Program-made: the position numbers and the translations under genes
NCBI GenBank assembly: GCA_041228335.1
Contig: CP166130.1
Location: 2,265,001 to 2,329,000 of the forward strand
Length of the DNA: 64,000 nucleotides
Direction: 5' to 3'
Source: Alphaproteobacteria bacterium LSUCC0684
GTDB lineage: Bacteria; Pseudomonadota; Alphaproteobacteria; Puniceispirillales; UBA1172
The notes under the pieces: model-generated
Seen by the model: only the letters and a program-made list of their open reading frames with translations
The model's database searches: none
Told to the model about the DNA's origin: nothing
In this document: piece after piece, positions 8,973-18,189 of the stretch
Layout: every line of letters starts with the position of its first letter
How positions within the stretch are numbered: the stretch's first letter is position 1

Positions 8973-11618
8973 TCAGATCTTGCCGTGGCAATGCTTGAAC
9001 TTGAGCCCGGACCCGCAGGGGCAGGGTGAATTGCGCGGGGTTTTCCGCACATTATCAGGCTGCATTTTTGTCTGCGTTCCGGGCTGCATGCGGGGGGCAT
9101 CAGCCGCTTGAGGTGCCGGTGCTGCCGCCCCGCCATCCGGTGCTGCATGCGGGGGCGCCTCCGGCGCGCGAAGCTCCACATGCGCCATCACGGATGTTGT
9201 TGTCTGACGCAGGCTTGCCAGCATCGATTCAAAAAGAATGAACGCCTCACGCTTGTATTCATTGAGCGGATCCTTCTGGGCGTAGGATCTGAGGCCAACC
9301 GCCTGTTTCATGTGATCAAGGGCCAGAAGGTGTTCTTTCCAGTTCTGGTCCAGAACCTGCAGAAGAAGCGATTTTTCCGCCATGCGCATGATCTCGGGCC
9401 CGAATTTGACGGCTTTTTCCGCCATCCGCGAGTCGGCGAGATGCTGCAGGCGCTCGGTGATCGCTTCGGCATCCATGCCATCTTCGCGGCACCATTCGGC
9501 GGCGGGGATATCAAGCCCGAAATATCGAAACGCCCCTTCCTTGAGCATATCCGCATCCCATTGATCGGGATAGGTCCCCTCCGGCAAAGCTTCGCTGACA
9601 AGGCCGGCCACCACGTCCTGACGCATGTCAGCAATGGTGTCGGCGACGCTGTCGGCCCGCATGATGTCCTTGCGCTGCTCGAAGATGACGCTGCGCTGAT
9701 CGTTCATCACGTCGTCGTATTTCAGCAGCTGCTTGCGGATTTCAAAATTTCTCGCCTCAACCTTTGACTGGGCCTTTTCGATCGCCTTGTTGATCCATGG
9801 GTGGATAATCGCTTCATCTTCCTTGAGGCCGAGTTTCTGCAACATGCCGTCAAGACGTTCAGAGCCGAAGATCCGCATCAGATCATCTTCAAGGGACAGG
9901 AAGAATTTCGAGGCCCCGGGATCACCCTGGCGGCCGGACCGGCCCCGAAGCTGATTGTCGATGCGGCGGGATTCATGCCGCTCGGTGCCAATCACATAGA
10001 GCCCGCCTGCGGCGATCACCTTTTCCTTGTCGGCGCTGACCGTTGCGGTGATTTTCTTCCGTTTGGCTTCGGTATCGCCATCCTCGTCGAGGCGCTTTTC
10101 AAGATTGCCGCCAAGCTGGATATCGGTTCCGCGTCCCGCCATGTTGGTGGCAATCGTGACCGAGCCGGGCATGCCGGCATCGGCAATGATCATCGCTTCC
10201 TGTTCGTGGAAACGGGCATTGAGCACCTGATGATCGATCTTTTCCTTCTTCAATGCCGCGGAAAGCATCTCTGATTTCTCAATGGAGACCGTCCCCACCA
10301 GCACCGGCTGGCCGCGGTCACGGCAGTCCCTGATCTGGGCGATGACGGCGCGGTCGCGCTCCGTTGAGGTGCGGTAGACTTCATCATCGGCATCGATCCG
10401 CGCCACCGGTTTGTTGGTCGGGATGGCCACCACGTCAAGACCATAGATTTCGGAAAATTCGCCAGATTCGGTCATGGCCGTGCCCGTCATCCCGGCCAGT
10501 TTCGGATACATGCGAAAGAGATTCTGGAAGGTGATCGAGGCAAGTGTCTGGTTTTCGGGCTGGATGTCGAGCCCTTCCTTGGCTTCGAGGGCCTGATGCT
10601 GGCCATCGCTGAAGCGGCGGCCTTCCATGGCCCGGCCGGTAAATTCGTCGATGATCACCACTTTGCCATTGCGCACCATGTAATGGGTGTCGCGCTGGAA
10701 AAGCCGATGTGCCTTGAGCGCGACATTGACGTGATGCAGAAGCGAGATATTGCTCGCATCATAGAGCGTGCCTTCCGTGATCAGGCTGTGTTCGTTGAGA
10801 ATCTCTTCGACATGCTCGGTCCCTTTTTCCGTAAGCGTGACGGTGCGCTGCTTCTCATCAAGGTCATAATCTTCGGCCGCCAGCAAGGGAATGATCCGAT
10901 CCACCTCCTGATAGAGGTTCGAGGAATATTCGCTCGGCCCGGAAATCACCAGCGGCGTCCGGGCTTCATCGATGAGGATGCTGTCCACTTCATCGATGAT
11001 GGCGAAATGGGGGTCACGCTGCACCATGTCGTCAAGGCGGAATTTCATGTTGTCCCGCAGGTAATCGAAGCCGATCTCATTGTTGGTGGCGTAGGTGATG
11101 TCGGCGGCGTAGGCCGCCCGTCTTGCGTCATCGTCGAGATCATTCGTGATGCAGCCCACCGTCAGGCCAAGAAACTCATAGATCTGACCCATCCAGGCCG
11201 AATCCCGCTGTGCCAGATAATCATTCACCGTGACGACGTGAACACCCTTACCTTCAAGAGCGTTGAGATAGGCGGCAAGGGTCGAGACAAGAGTCTTGCC
11301 TTCGCCGGTCTTCATCTCGGTGATCCGCCCCTGATGGAGCACGATCCCGCCCATCATCTGAACGTCAAAATGGCGCTGGCCGATGGCACGCCGCGCCGCT
11401 TCCCTCACCGTGGCGAAAGCCTCCGGCAGAAGATCATCAAGGCTGGCTCCATCGGCAAGGCGGCGGCGGAATTCTTCGGTCCTGGCGCGGAGGCCTTCAT
11501 CATCAAGTGCTGCGAGGGTATCTTCAAAACTGGCAATAGCCGCGATCATCGGATCAAATTTTCTGATCTCCCGGGTGTTTGAATCCCCGAACAACGATTT
11601 GGCCAGCGCAGAAAACAT
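8973..11618 (-). CDS. secA: preprotein translocase ATPase SecA
   Basis: SecA drives secretory proteins through SecYEG. The 881 residues show Walker [18 protein letters not shown] near residue 100, the DEAD-type box in [19 protein letters not shown], the IRA and scaffold regions, and helicase motifs such as [11 protein letters not shown] and [11 protein letters not shown]. The C-terminal zinc site is intact ([14 protein letters not shown]), as needed for SecB and phospholipid contact. It starts with ATG at 11618 after a GAGGG ribosome site. It diverges from a parvulin-type isomerase, itself a likely Sec client. Confidence 0.97.
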   Translation of the reverse strand: MFSALAKSLFGDSNTREIRKFDPMIAAIASFEDTLAALDDEGLRARTEEFRRRLADGASLDDLLPEAFATVREAARRAIGQRHFDVQMMGGIVLHQGRITEMKTGEGKTLVSTLAAYLNALEGKGVHVVTVNDYLAQRDSAWMGQIYEFLGLTVGCITNDLDDDARRAAYAADITYATNNEIGFDYLRDNMKFRLDDMVQRDPHFAIIDEVDSILIDEARTPLVISGPSEYSSNLYQEVDRIIPLLAAEDYDLDEKQRTVTLTEKGTEHVEEILNEHSLITEGTLYDASNISLLHHVNVALKAHRLFQRDTHYMVRNGKVVIIDEFTGRAMEGRRFSDGQHQALEAKEGLDIQPENQTLASITFQNLFRMYPKLAGMTGTAMTESGEFSEIYGLDVVAIPTNKPVARIDADDEVYRTSTERDRAVIAQIRDCRDRGQPVLVGTVSIEKSEMLSAALKKEKIDHQVLNARFHEQEAMIIADAGMPGSVTIATNMAGRGTDIQLGGNLEKRLDEDGDTEAKRKKITATVSADKEKVIAAGGLYVIGTERHESRRIDNQLRGRSGRQGDPGASKFFLSLEDDLMRIFGSERLDGMLQKLGLKEDEAIIHPWINKAIEKAQSKVEARNFEIRKQLLKYDDVMNDQRSVIFEQRKDIMRADSVADTIADMRQDVVAGLVSEALPEGTYPDQWDADMLKEGAFRYFGLDIPAAEWCREDGMDAEAITERLQHLADSRMAEKAVKFGPEIMRMAEKSLLLQVLDQNWKEHLLALDHMKQAVGLRSYAQKDPLNEYKREAFILFESMLASLRQTTTSVMAHVELRAPEAPPHAAPDGGAAAPAPQAADAPRMQPGTQTKMQPDNVRKTPRNSPCPCGSGLKFKHCHGKI

Positions 11619-11710
11619 GAAACCCTCTTATAAGCGGTCAAGGTCAGGACAAAACTGCCTTCATTCAAATGACTGATGCAGAAACGGATGTCAATAAATC
11701 TCCGCCATCG

Positions 11711-11739
11711 GCCATGTATTGCGGGCAGCCATGTATTGC
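11711..11739. repeat. tandem direct repeat in the secA/parvulin divergent region
   Basis: GCCATGTATTGC occurs twice, at 11711-11722 and 11728-11739, a 17-nt period. It lies midway in the 218-nt gap between the divergent secA and parvulin starts, where a regulator bound to one DNA face could act on either gene (inference). Confidence 0.4.
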
Positions 11740-11836
11740 AGGTGCAGAATATACATGATAGCGATAAAACGTGTTTTCAATATGCACCTCATGCAACCAC
11801 CCGAAGAGAGATGCAAGGCATCGAAAGGACCCCGAC

Positions 11837-12700
11837 ATGGCCATATCCATCTTTTCCACCCCGAAGGCCAGGCTGGCTGGACTGATAACGGGCGCAATAC
11901 TGATGCTGGGCTTTTCCGCCGCCATCTCACAGGAAACGCCGCCGCCGGTCGTGCTGACGATCAATGGCGAGACCTTCACGCTGAACCTGGTCGGCAACAT
12001 GGCCAACCAGCTGCCCGATGAGATGCGACGTCAACCAGCGGAAGCGCTCTATGAAGGGCTGATCGATGATATCATCGACACGAAGCTTTCCGCCGACGCC
12101 GCCCGCAGCAGCGGCCTTGCCGACAATCTTGCCATCCGGGAGATTGCCGAGCGGGCGCGTGACCGTATCCTTGCCGAAGTCTGGCTCAACGAGGAAATCG
12201 CCGCCCGTATCACCGATGAAATGCTTCAAAAGAGCTATAATGATCTGGTGGCCGATACCGAAAGCCGCACCGAAGTCCGGGCGCGGCATATCCTCGTGGA
12301 CAACAGGGACGCCGCCCTGGCCGCGATTGCCCGCCTTGACCAGGGCGAGGATTTTGCCGCTCTTGCCAAGGAGATTTCCACCGGGCCGAGCGGGCCCAAT
12401 GGCGGCGAGCTCGGCTATTTCCGCCGCGGCGCCATGGTGCCCAGTTTCGAGGTGGCAAGCTTTGCCCTTGCCAAGGACAGCTATACCAAAGAGCCGGTCC
12501 AGACCCAGTTTGGCTGGCATGTCATCAAGGTTGAAGACCGCCGCGTGGCACCCGCCCCGACATTCGAGACTGCCCAGGACCAGCTTCGCAACACCATCTC
12601 CGTCAAACTGGCCGGAACGATCCTCTCCGAGTTGCGCGAAAATGCCGAGATCAGCCGGCTCAGCTATGAGGAACTTCGTGCATCCCAGCAAGCCCAGTAG
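11837..12700 (+). CDS. parvulin-type peptidyl-prolyl isomerase, exported
   Basis: Periplasmic folding factor of the PpiC/SurA class. From the ATG at 11837 (GAAAGGA about 7 nt upstream) the protein has 287 residues: a signal peptide with core LAGLITGAILMLGFSAA, an N-terminal SurA-like helical region, and a parvulin domain at about residues 145-240 (VRARHILVDNRDAALAAI, GPNGGELGYFRRGAMVPSFE, TQFGWHVIKVED). A start 66 nt upstream would place a charged segment before the signal peptide and is less likely. It is 26 nt upstream of argJ and could share its transcript. Confidence 0.9.
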   Translation: MAISIFSTPKARLAGLITGAILMLGFSAAISQETPPPVVLTINGETFTLNLVGNMANQLPDEMRRQPAEALYEGLIDDIIDTKLSADAARSSGLADNLAIREIAERARDRILAEVWLNEEIAARITDEMLQKSYNDLVADTESRTEVRARHILVDNRDAALAAIARLDQGEDFAALAKEISTGPSGPNGGELGYFRRGAMVPSFEVASFALAKDSYTKEPVQTQFGWHVIKVEDRRVAPAPTFETAQDQLRNTISVKLAGTILSELRENAEISRLSYEELRASQQAQ

Positions 12701-12726
12701 CAACACTTTTAGAGAAACCTGCCGAT

Positions 12727-13953
12727 ATGAAACGCTCACCTCTCGCCCCATCTGATCTGCCCGTGCTTCATCCCGTCGATGGCATCCGCCTTGCCACCGG
12801 CCGATCCGGGATCAAATACAAGGACCGCGATGACGTCATGCTCATGGTGGCCGACCATCCGGTTGCCGCGGCCGGTACCCTGACGCGTTCGCTGACATGT
12901 TCGGCTGCCGTGGACTGGTGCCGGACCCAGCTTGGCGGCGGCAAGGCGCAAGCCGTGCTGGTCAATGCCGGCAACGCCAATGCTTTCACCGGCAGGCTGG
13001 GCGACGCGAGCGTCCATCGCTGTGCCGCCGCCACGGCCGATGCCGTGGGCTGCACGGCGGGCGAAGTGCTGCTGGCCTCCACCGGCGTCATCGGTGAGCC
13101 CCTTCAGGATGAGAAAATCACCTCCCTCGTGCCGGAAATGATCGCCCATCTCTCATCTTCCGGCTGGGCGGCGGCGGCCGAAGCCATCCGCACCACCGAT
13201 ACTTTTGCCAAGGCCGCAAGCCGGCAGATCACCACCGGCGGCGCCACCATCACGATCACCGGCATTGCCAAGGGATCGGGAATGATTGCCCCGGACATGG
13301 CGACCATGCTGGCCTTCATCGCAACCGATGCCGATATCTCGGGCCCCGTGCTTCAGGCAATCCTGCGCGACGCCACGGATGCAAGTTTCAACGCCATCAC
13401 CGTCGACAGCGACACATCCACAAGCGACACCATCCTGATCCTGGCAAGCGGAAAAGCGGCGATGCCTTCGATCACCGATGCGGGCAGCGCCGATGGCCTT
13501 GCCTTTGCCGCGGCGCTCAAGGAGCTGATGGTGGATCTGGCCTGCCAGGTTGTCCGCGATGGTGAGGGGGCAAGCAAGTTCATCACCATTACCATCACCG
13601 GCGCCGAGACGGACGCCGCCGCCCGCCGGATCGGGCTTGCGGTGGCCAATTCCCCGCTCGTCAAGACAGCGATTGCCGGGGAGGACGCCAACTGGGGCCG
13701 TATCGTCATGGCCGTGGGCAAATCCGGGGAACGCGCCGACCGGGACCGGCTGGCCATTGCCATGGGCGGCGTTATCATCGCCAAAGACGGCCAGCGGGTG
13801 GACGGGTTCAACGAAGCCCCTGTAGCCGAGCACATGAAGGGGGATGCCATCAGGATCGAGGTGGATGTCGGCATTGGCGTAGGCAAGGCGACGGTCTGGA
13901 CCTGCGATCTCACCCATGACTATATTTCCATCAACGCCGATTACCGGAGTTGA
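12727..13953 (+). CDS. argJ: bifunctional glutamate N-acetyltransferase / N-acetylglutamate synthase
   Basis: ArgJ recycles the acetyl group from N-acetylornithine to glutamate and, when bifunctional, also uses acetyl-CoA. The autoprocessing site is visible as MIAPDMATMLAFIATDA, cleaved before the Thr of ATML to give alpha and beta chains. VNAGNANAFTGRLGDA and the GEDANWGRIVMAVGKSGE segment are family hallmarks, and the C-terminus YISINADYRS is typical. Length is 408 residues. It begins with ATG and is followed after 1 nt by a Nudix gene. Confidence 0.95.
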   Translation: MKRSPLAPSDLPVLHPVDGIRLATGRSGIKYKDRDDVMLMVADHPVAAAGTLTRSLTCSAAVDWCRTQLGGGKAQAVLVNAGNANAFTGRLGDASVHRCAAATADAVGCTAGEVLLASTGVIGEPLQDEKITSLVPEMIAHLSSSGWAAAAEAIRTTDTFAKAASRQITTGGATITITGIAKGSGMIAPDMATMLAFIATDADISGPVLQAILRDATDASFNAITVDSDTSTSDTILILASGKAAMPSITDAGSADGLAFAAALKELMVDLACQVVRDGEGASKFITITITGAETDAAARRIGLAVANSPLVKTAIAGEDANWGRIVMAVGKSGERADRDRLAIAMGGVIIAKDGQRVDGFNEAPVAEHMKGDAIRIEVDVGIGVGKATVWTCDLTHDYISINADYRS

Positions 13954-13954
13954 G

Positions 13955-14356
13955 ATGAAACCGATGGTGCTTGTCGCCGCCGTGGCGCTGATCGATGCCG
14001 ATGGACGCGTGCTGCTCTCCCAGCGTCCGGAGGGCAAATCCATGGCCGGGCTATGGGAATTTCCCGGCGGCAAGATCGAGGACGGAGAAACACCCGAAGA
14101 GGCGCTGATCCGCGAAATCGAGGAAGAGATCGGGATCAACACCAAGAGCAGTTGCCTCGCGCCGCTCAGTTTCGCAAGCCATGCCTATGAGCAATTTCAT
14201 CTGTTGATGATGCTCTATGTCTGCCGCCGCTGGCAGGGCACGCCGAAGCCGAAGGAAGGCAACCCGCTTGCCTGGGTCAGGCCGCAACGCCTCAATGACT
14301 ATCCGATGCCGCCTGCCGATCGGCCGCTGGTGGCCATGCTTCAGGATCTACTCTGA
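13955..14356 (+). CDS. MutT-like Nudix hydrolase
   Basis: Small 133-residue Nudix protein. The Nudix box is complete, running from GGKIEDGETPEEALIREI into EEEIG. Such proteins remove 8-oxo-dGTP from the nucleotide pool. The ATG at 13955 lies 1 nt after the argJ stop with a CGGAG ribosome site inside argJ, implying translational coupling. The last 9 nt overlap the convergent methyltransferase gene. MutT proper is the best guess, but the substrate cannot be fixed from sequence. Confidence 0.9.
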   Translation: MKPMVLVAAVALIDADGRVLLSQRPEGKSMAGLWEFPGGKIEDGETPEEALIREIEEEIGINTKSSCLAPLSFASHAYEQFHLLMMLYVCRRWQGTPKPKEGNPLAWVRPQRLNDYPMPPADRPLVAMLQDLL

Positions 14357-15253
14357 GATGTCGGGGTCGTTGTCAAGGATATCGGCCAGATTACGCACAG
14401 CACTGCCAGGCTTGAGCGGCCGGGGCTGGCCCGCATCAGGGGCCCATCCCGTCAGGGTCACGATTTCAAAAGAGGCCGGGATGCGGCTATCGGCCTGGGC
14501 AAACCGGCCGGAATAGAGCTCGGCCATACGCCGCATCACCGACGGCGGGGTCATCTGCCGACGCCGGGCTGTAAGCGCGTTCTGCTCCCCCATCCCGCGC
14601 AGATCCCGAAGAAGATCAAACGGTGTCGGGAAGGTGACGGTGATGGTATCGCTGTCGGCCACCGGCAGGGCCAGCCCGGCGCGACCGATCAACCCGCCCA
14701 GATCCCGGATATCGGCCATGGGCATGACACGGGGCGTCATCCCACCGAGAATTTCGCTTTCCGCTTCGGCAAGGCAGTTGCGCAACTCCATGAGCGTATC
14801 TCCACCCGGAAGAGCCAGCATCATCAGGCCATCGGGTTTGAGGTGATGCCGCAGCCGCATCATCAGCCCGGGCAGATCATTGACCCAATGGAGGGAAACC
14901 GCCGAGAAGATGGCGTCAACGCTGGCTTCGGGGAAAGGCAGATCAAAATAATCGGCCTGCTCGGCTTCAATTCCTTGAGATCTTGCCGCCGCCACCATCG
15001 CAGGTGAGGTATCGATCCCGATGATGCGGCCGATCTTGCCCCCTTCCATGAGCCGCCGTGCCAGCCTGCCGGTATGGCAGCCGATATCCAGCGCCAGCGG
15101 AAAATCACGGCGGATGATATCAACCCGGTCCGCAAGACGTTCGGCCACGGCATCCTTGAGAAAGGCAAAATCATCAAAACTCGCCGCGGCCCTGTCGCGG
15201 AATCGCTGATGGGCATCATCGTCGATCAGAAGTGGAGGTGAAGTCGTCATCAT
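14348..15253 (-). CDS. SAM-dependent methyltransferase-fold protein, NDUFAF5/BioC-like
   Basis: 301 residues from the ATG near 15251-15253 (a second ATG follows). It opens with the RFRDRAAASFDDFAFLKDAV segment, has SAM motif I LALDIGCHTGRLARRLMEG, and continues with FSAVSLHWVNDLPGLMMRLR and FRDPDGLMMLALPGGDT-like segments. These resemble the mitochondrial complex I assembly factor NDUFAF5, whose alphaproteobacterial homologues lie beside comF as here, and also BioC. A role in arginine modification or complex I assembly is inferred by homology. It is divergent from comF with about 80 nt between starts. Confidence 0.8.
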   Translation of the reverse strand: MMTTSPPLLIDDDAHQRFRDRAAASFDDFAFLKDAVAERLADRVDIIRRDFPLALDIGCHTGRLARRLMEGGKIGRIIGIDTSPAMVAAARSQGIEAEQADYFDLPFPEASVDAIFSAVSLHWVNDLPGLMMRLRHHLKPDGLMMLALPGGDTLMELRNCLAEAESEILGGMTPRVMPMADIRDLGGLIGRAGLALPVADSDTITVTFPTPFDLLRDLRGMGEQNALTARRRQMTPPSVMRRMAELYSGRFAQADSRIPASFEIVTLTGWAPDAGQPRPLKPGSAVRNLADILDNDPDISE

Positions 15254-15332
15254 GCCCCACAGCATGCCCGGCTGTGACAAAAAGGCAAGCGCTGTTAACC
15301 GTTTATTCACCCATCTGTGCAAGACTGTCCCG

Positions 15333-16058
15333 ATGCTGAATTTTCGCATGATCCATCAGGTGCTCGATGCACTGGTTCCGCCTTCCTGCCCTTTGTGCTT
15401 TTCGCTCGTGGAACGCGGCGGGCTATGCCCCGACTGCTGGCGGGGGATAAAACTCGGAACTGTCCTTGCGTGCCGGAAATGTGCCCTGCCGTTCAACCAT
15501 GACGGCGGCAACCCCGTGTGCGGGGCATGCCTGATCAAGCCGCAGGATTTTGATGAGGCGGTGGCAGGAATGGTCTATGACGGCGCCGCGCGGAAGATGA
15601 TCCTCGGGCTGAAATACGGCGATCGCCATGATATCACGCCGATCCTTGCCACCATGATGCTGGGGAAAAGCCTGCCTCTGCTTCATGCGGCCGATGCCAT
15701 CGTCCCGATCCCGCTCCACCCTGTCAGGTTTTTCCAGCGGCGGTATAACCAGTCGGCGGAACTCGCCCGTCATCTGATGCATTGCGCCGGTCTGCCAAAG
15801 GAGTTCTACCGGCCTGACCTTCTGTGCCGGGTGCGCAACACCCCGGTCCAGGGCCGCAAGACACGCCGCCAGCGGCAGGAAAACGTGAAAATGGCCTTTG
15901 CCGCAAACGCATCCGCCGGGGCATCCATCCGCGGCAAACATATCCTCCTGATTGACGATGTGCTCACCACGGGGGCGACGCTTTCGAGCGCGGCGCGATG
16001 CCTCAAACGTGCCGGGGCGAAAAAGGTTTCGGTTAGCGTGGCCGCGCGGGTGCGCTGA
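15333..16058 (+). CDS. comF: ComF family phosphoribosyltransferase-like protein
   Basis: 241 residues. The N-terminal zinc ribbon has four CxxC-type pairs (CPLC, CPDC, CRKC, CGAC), followed by a type I phosphoribosyltransferase domain with the PRPP loop in HILLIDDVLTTGATLSSAARCL. RRYNQSAELARHL and GRKTRRQRQENV are conserved in ComF. Homologues take part in DNA uptake or replication-related processes, but the reaction is not known. The ATG at 15333 was preferred over a start 81 nt upstream, which would overlap the divergent methyltransferase start. Confidence 0.9.
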   Translation: MLNFRMIHQVLDALVPPSCPLCFSLVERGGLCPDCWRGIKLGTVLACRKCALPFNHDGGNPVCGACLIKPQDFDEAVAGMVYDGAARKMILGLKYGDRHDITPILATMMLGKSLPLLHAADAIVPIPLHPVRFFQRRYNQSAELARHLMHCAGLPKEFYRPDLLCRVRNTPVQGRKTRRQRQENVKMAFAANASAGASIRGKHILLIDDVLTTGATLSSAARCLKRAGAKKVSVSVAARVR

Positions 16059-16252
16059 TCCTCGGACAAAAGGACGATACCATGGCAGGGTTCTTTCATG
16101 CCAGCGGCCGAAGACGCGACGCATGATCTGCTCGCCACGGCCGAGACCGAAGCTGAAAGCCGGGGGCTTGACCGTTTGCGCGAGGAAGCGGCGCGGCAAT
16201 CCATCCCGTCACGCCTGCATAAAGGCCGTTCATCCGTGGATATCGTCCGAGG

Positions 16253-17209
16253 TCAGGCCAGCCCCTTTTCCCCGAGGCTGAGGTATTTTTCATGCCGCAG
16301 GCGAACCAGTTCATCGCCGGAGAGATCCTTGAGCGATCTGAGCTGTTCTTCGACCGCATCGCCTAGATTCCGTATCGCTTCATCAGGGTGACGATGCGCG
16401 GCGCCAAGCGGTTCTGCAACAACCTGATCCACCACACCCAGTTTTGCCATATCCTGGGCGGTCAGTTTGAGGGCTTCGGCCGCATCCTTGGCGTGATCGG
16501 CGCTGCGCCAGAGTATAGACGCGCATCCTTCGGGCGAGATCACCGAATAGACGGCGTGTTCATACATCACCACACGGTTGCCGGTCGCAAGCGCGATGGC
16601 GCCGCCTGACCCGCCCTCACCGATGATCGAGGCGATAATCGGACTCGTGAGGTTGAGGCAGGTTTCGATCGATCTGGCAATGGCCTCGGCCTGGCCCCGT
16701 TCTTCGGCGCCCCGGCCGGGATAGGCCCCGGCGGTATCGACAAAGGTGATGACCGGCAGACCAAACCGTTCCGCAAGTTCCATCAGCCGGCGTGCCTTGC
16801 GATAGCCTTCGGGCCGCGCCATGCCGAAATTGCGCTTGATGCGTTCTTCGGTCGTGCTGCCCTTTTCGGTTCCCATGACCACAACCGACTGGCCGCGGAA
16901 TCGCGCAAGCCCGCCGATCACCGCGTGATCTTCGCGGTAGTTCCGGTCACCGGCAAGAGGCGTGAAATCATCAAAAAGGGTTGCGATGATCGAAACTGTC
17001 TTGGGGCGGTCCGGGTGCCGCGCCACCTGGACCTTTTCCCACGGCCCGAGATTGGCGTAGGCGGATTTGATCTCACGTGTCATTTTCTGCTGCAGGCGGC
17101 TGACCTCTTCGGCGATGTTGATATCCATGTCCGAAGACATGTGCCGCAATTCTTCAATCTTGCCTTCGAGCACCGCTATGGGTTTTTCAAATTCCAGAAA
17201 ATGACGCAT
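16253..17209 (-). CDS. accA: acetyl-CoA carboxylase carboxyltransferase subunit alpha
   Basis: AccA pairs with AccD to transfer the carboxyl group from biotin to acetyl-CoA, making malonyl-CoA. The ATG at 17209 gives MRHFLEFEKPIAVLEGKIEE, the standard family start; a TTG seven codons earlier is less likely. Landmarks are GDRNYREDHAVIGGLARFRG, GMARPEGYRKARRLM, FVDTAGAYPGRGAEERGQ and IGEGGSGGAIALATGNRV. The 318 residues match E. coli AccA in length. Between its 3' end and the convergent comF stop (16059-16252) no convincing gene is seen. Confidence 0.96.
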   Translation of the reverse strand: MRHFLEFEKPIAVLEGKIEELRHMSSDMDINIAEEVSRLQQKMTREIKSAYANLGPWEKVQVARHPDRPKTVSIIATLFDDFTPLAGDRNYREDHAVIGGLARFRGQSVVVMGTEKGSTTEERIKRNFGMARPEGYRKARRLMELAERFGLPVITFVDTAGAYPGRGAEERGQAEAIARSIETCLNLTSPIIASIIGEGGSGGAIALATGNRVVMYEHAVYSVISPEGCASILWRSADHAKDAAEALKLTAQDMAKLGVVDQVVAEPLGAAHRHPDEAIRNLGDAVEEQLRSLKDLSGDELVRLRHEKYLSLGEKGLA

Positions 17210-17256
17210 CGGAAAACTTTTGCTCCTCAAAACCCCTGATTCTATCCTTGTCCCTT

Positions 17257-18189
17257 TTATAAACCAGAAGACCGATTGCGGGCAAGCGGGTGGGTATCCC
17301 GCACCAGCCCGGCCAGTCTTTCATCCCTGGTCCGGGTGTAGATCTCGGTGGTGGTGATATCGGCATGACCCAAGAGGATCTGCAGCGAACGCAGATCCGC
17401 CCCCCGGTTCAGCATGTGGGTGGCAAAGGAATGACGCAGCATATGCGGGCTGACACGCCGGGCAATCCCGGCATCCCGGCGCAATGTATCAAGCGCAAGG
17501 GCAAACCACTGGCGGCTGAGGTGGCCGTCACGACCATCAGGAAAAAGAAACGGCGACACCACGGCCTGAGGGTCCTGATCACGCCAGCCGGTCCAGGCTT
17601 CAATTGCATCCAGCGCGGCATCGGTCAGCACCACCAGCCTCTCACGCCCTCCCTTGCCCGTGACCGCAAGCGTCCGCCGGCGGCGGCTGATCGCCCCCAT
17701 GGGAAGAGTGACCAGTTCAGAGACACGCATTCCCGTGGCATAAAGTATCTCAAGCATCGCCACGAGACGCGCGCCCTCGGCCCCGTCGCGCAAGGACGCG
17801 GCGTTGAGAAGGCGGACGACATCTTCCTCGCTCAGGCTTTTGGGCAGCGGTTTGGGGGTTTTGGGGCTGTCGATCAGCCGGGACGGATCATCCGGACGGA
17901 GACCCTCTTCCACGCAGAACTGCATGAACTGCCGCAAGGTGCTGAGCCGCCGGGACAGGCTCGAGGCCTTGAGCACCCCGCTCCAACCGGCAAGGCAGTG
18001 GCGCAGGCCTTCGGCGTCGACGGTGAGCAAGGTGGCCGTTCCGGCAAGTGACGCTGCGGTCAGCCGCAGATCACGCTCATAACTCTCGATCGTGTTGGAA
18101 GCCGCCCCGCGCTCGGCGCTGATCGCATCAAGAAACCGGGCGATCGCACGGGTATCACCACTATCGATCTGGCCGGTGCTACGAGGCAT
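17257..18189 (-). CDS. xerD: XerD-type tyrosine recombinase
   Basis: Tyrosine recombinase that with XerC resolves chromosome dimers at dif. A SAM-like N-terminal domain (FLDAISAERGAASNTIESY) precedes the catalytic domain. All catalytic residues are visible: Arg in ATGMRVSELVTLP, Lys in VTGKGGRERLV, HxxR in SPHMLRHSFATHMLNRG, His in LLGHADITTTEIYTR with its nucleophile Tyr. The ATG at 18189 has AAAGG about 6 nt upstream and gives 310 residues; another ATG at 18216 is possible. The 5' end overlaps the stop of the large exported protein upstream by 11 nt, so they are probably co-transcribed. XerC versus XerD is judged from overall form only. Confidence 0.88.
   Translation of the reverse strand: MPRSTGQIDSGDTRAIARFLDAISAERGAASNTIESYERDLRLTAASLAGTATLLTVDAEGLRHCLAGWSGVLKASSLSRRLSTLRQFMQFCVEEGLRPDDPSRLIDSPKTPKPLPKSLSEEDVVRLLNAASLRDGAEGARLVAMLEILYATGMRVSELVTLPMGAISRRRRTLAVTGKGGRERLVVLTDAALDAIEAWTGWRDQDPQAVVSPFLFPDGRDGHLSRQWFALALDTLRRDAGIARRVSPHMLRHSFATHMLNRGADLRSLQILLGHADITTTEIYTRTRDERLAGLVRDTHPLARNRSSGL

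Noticed and set aside
16098-16391. Possible small plus-strand gene after comF (MPAAEDATHDLLATAETE...)
   Set aside because: The first 50 residues look protein-like, but the frame then runs 139 nt into accA and there is no ribosome site. It could be a decayed gene end; not supported enough to list.
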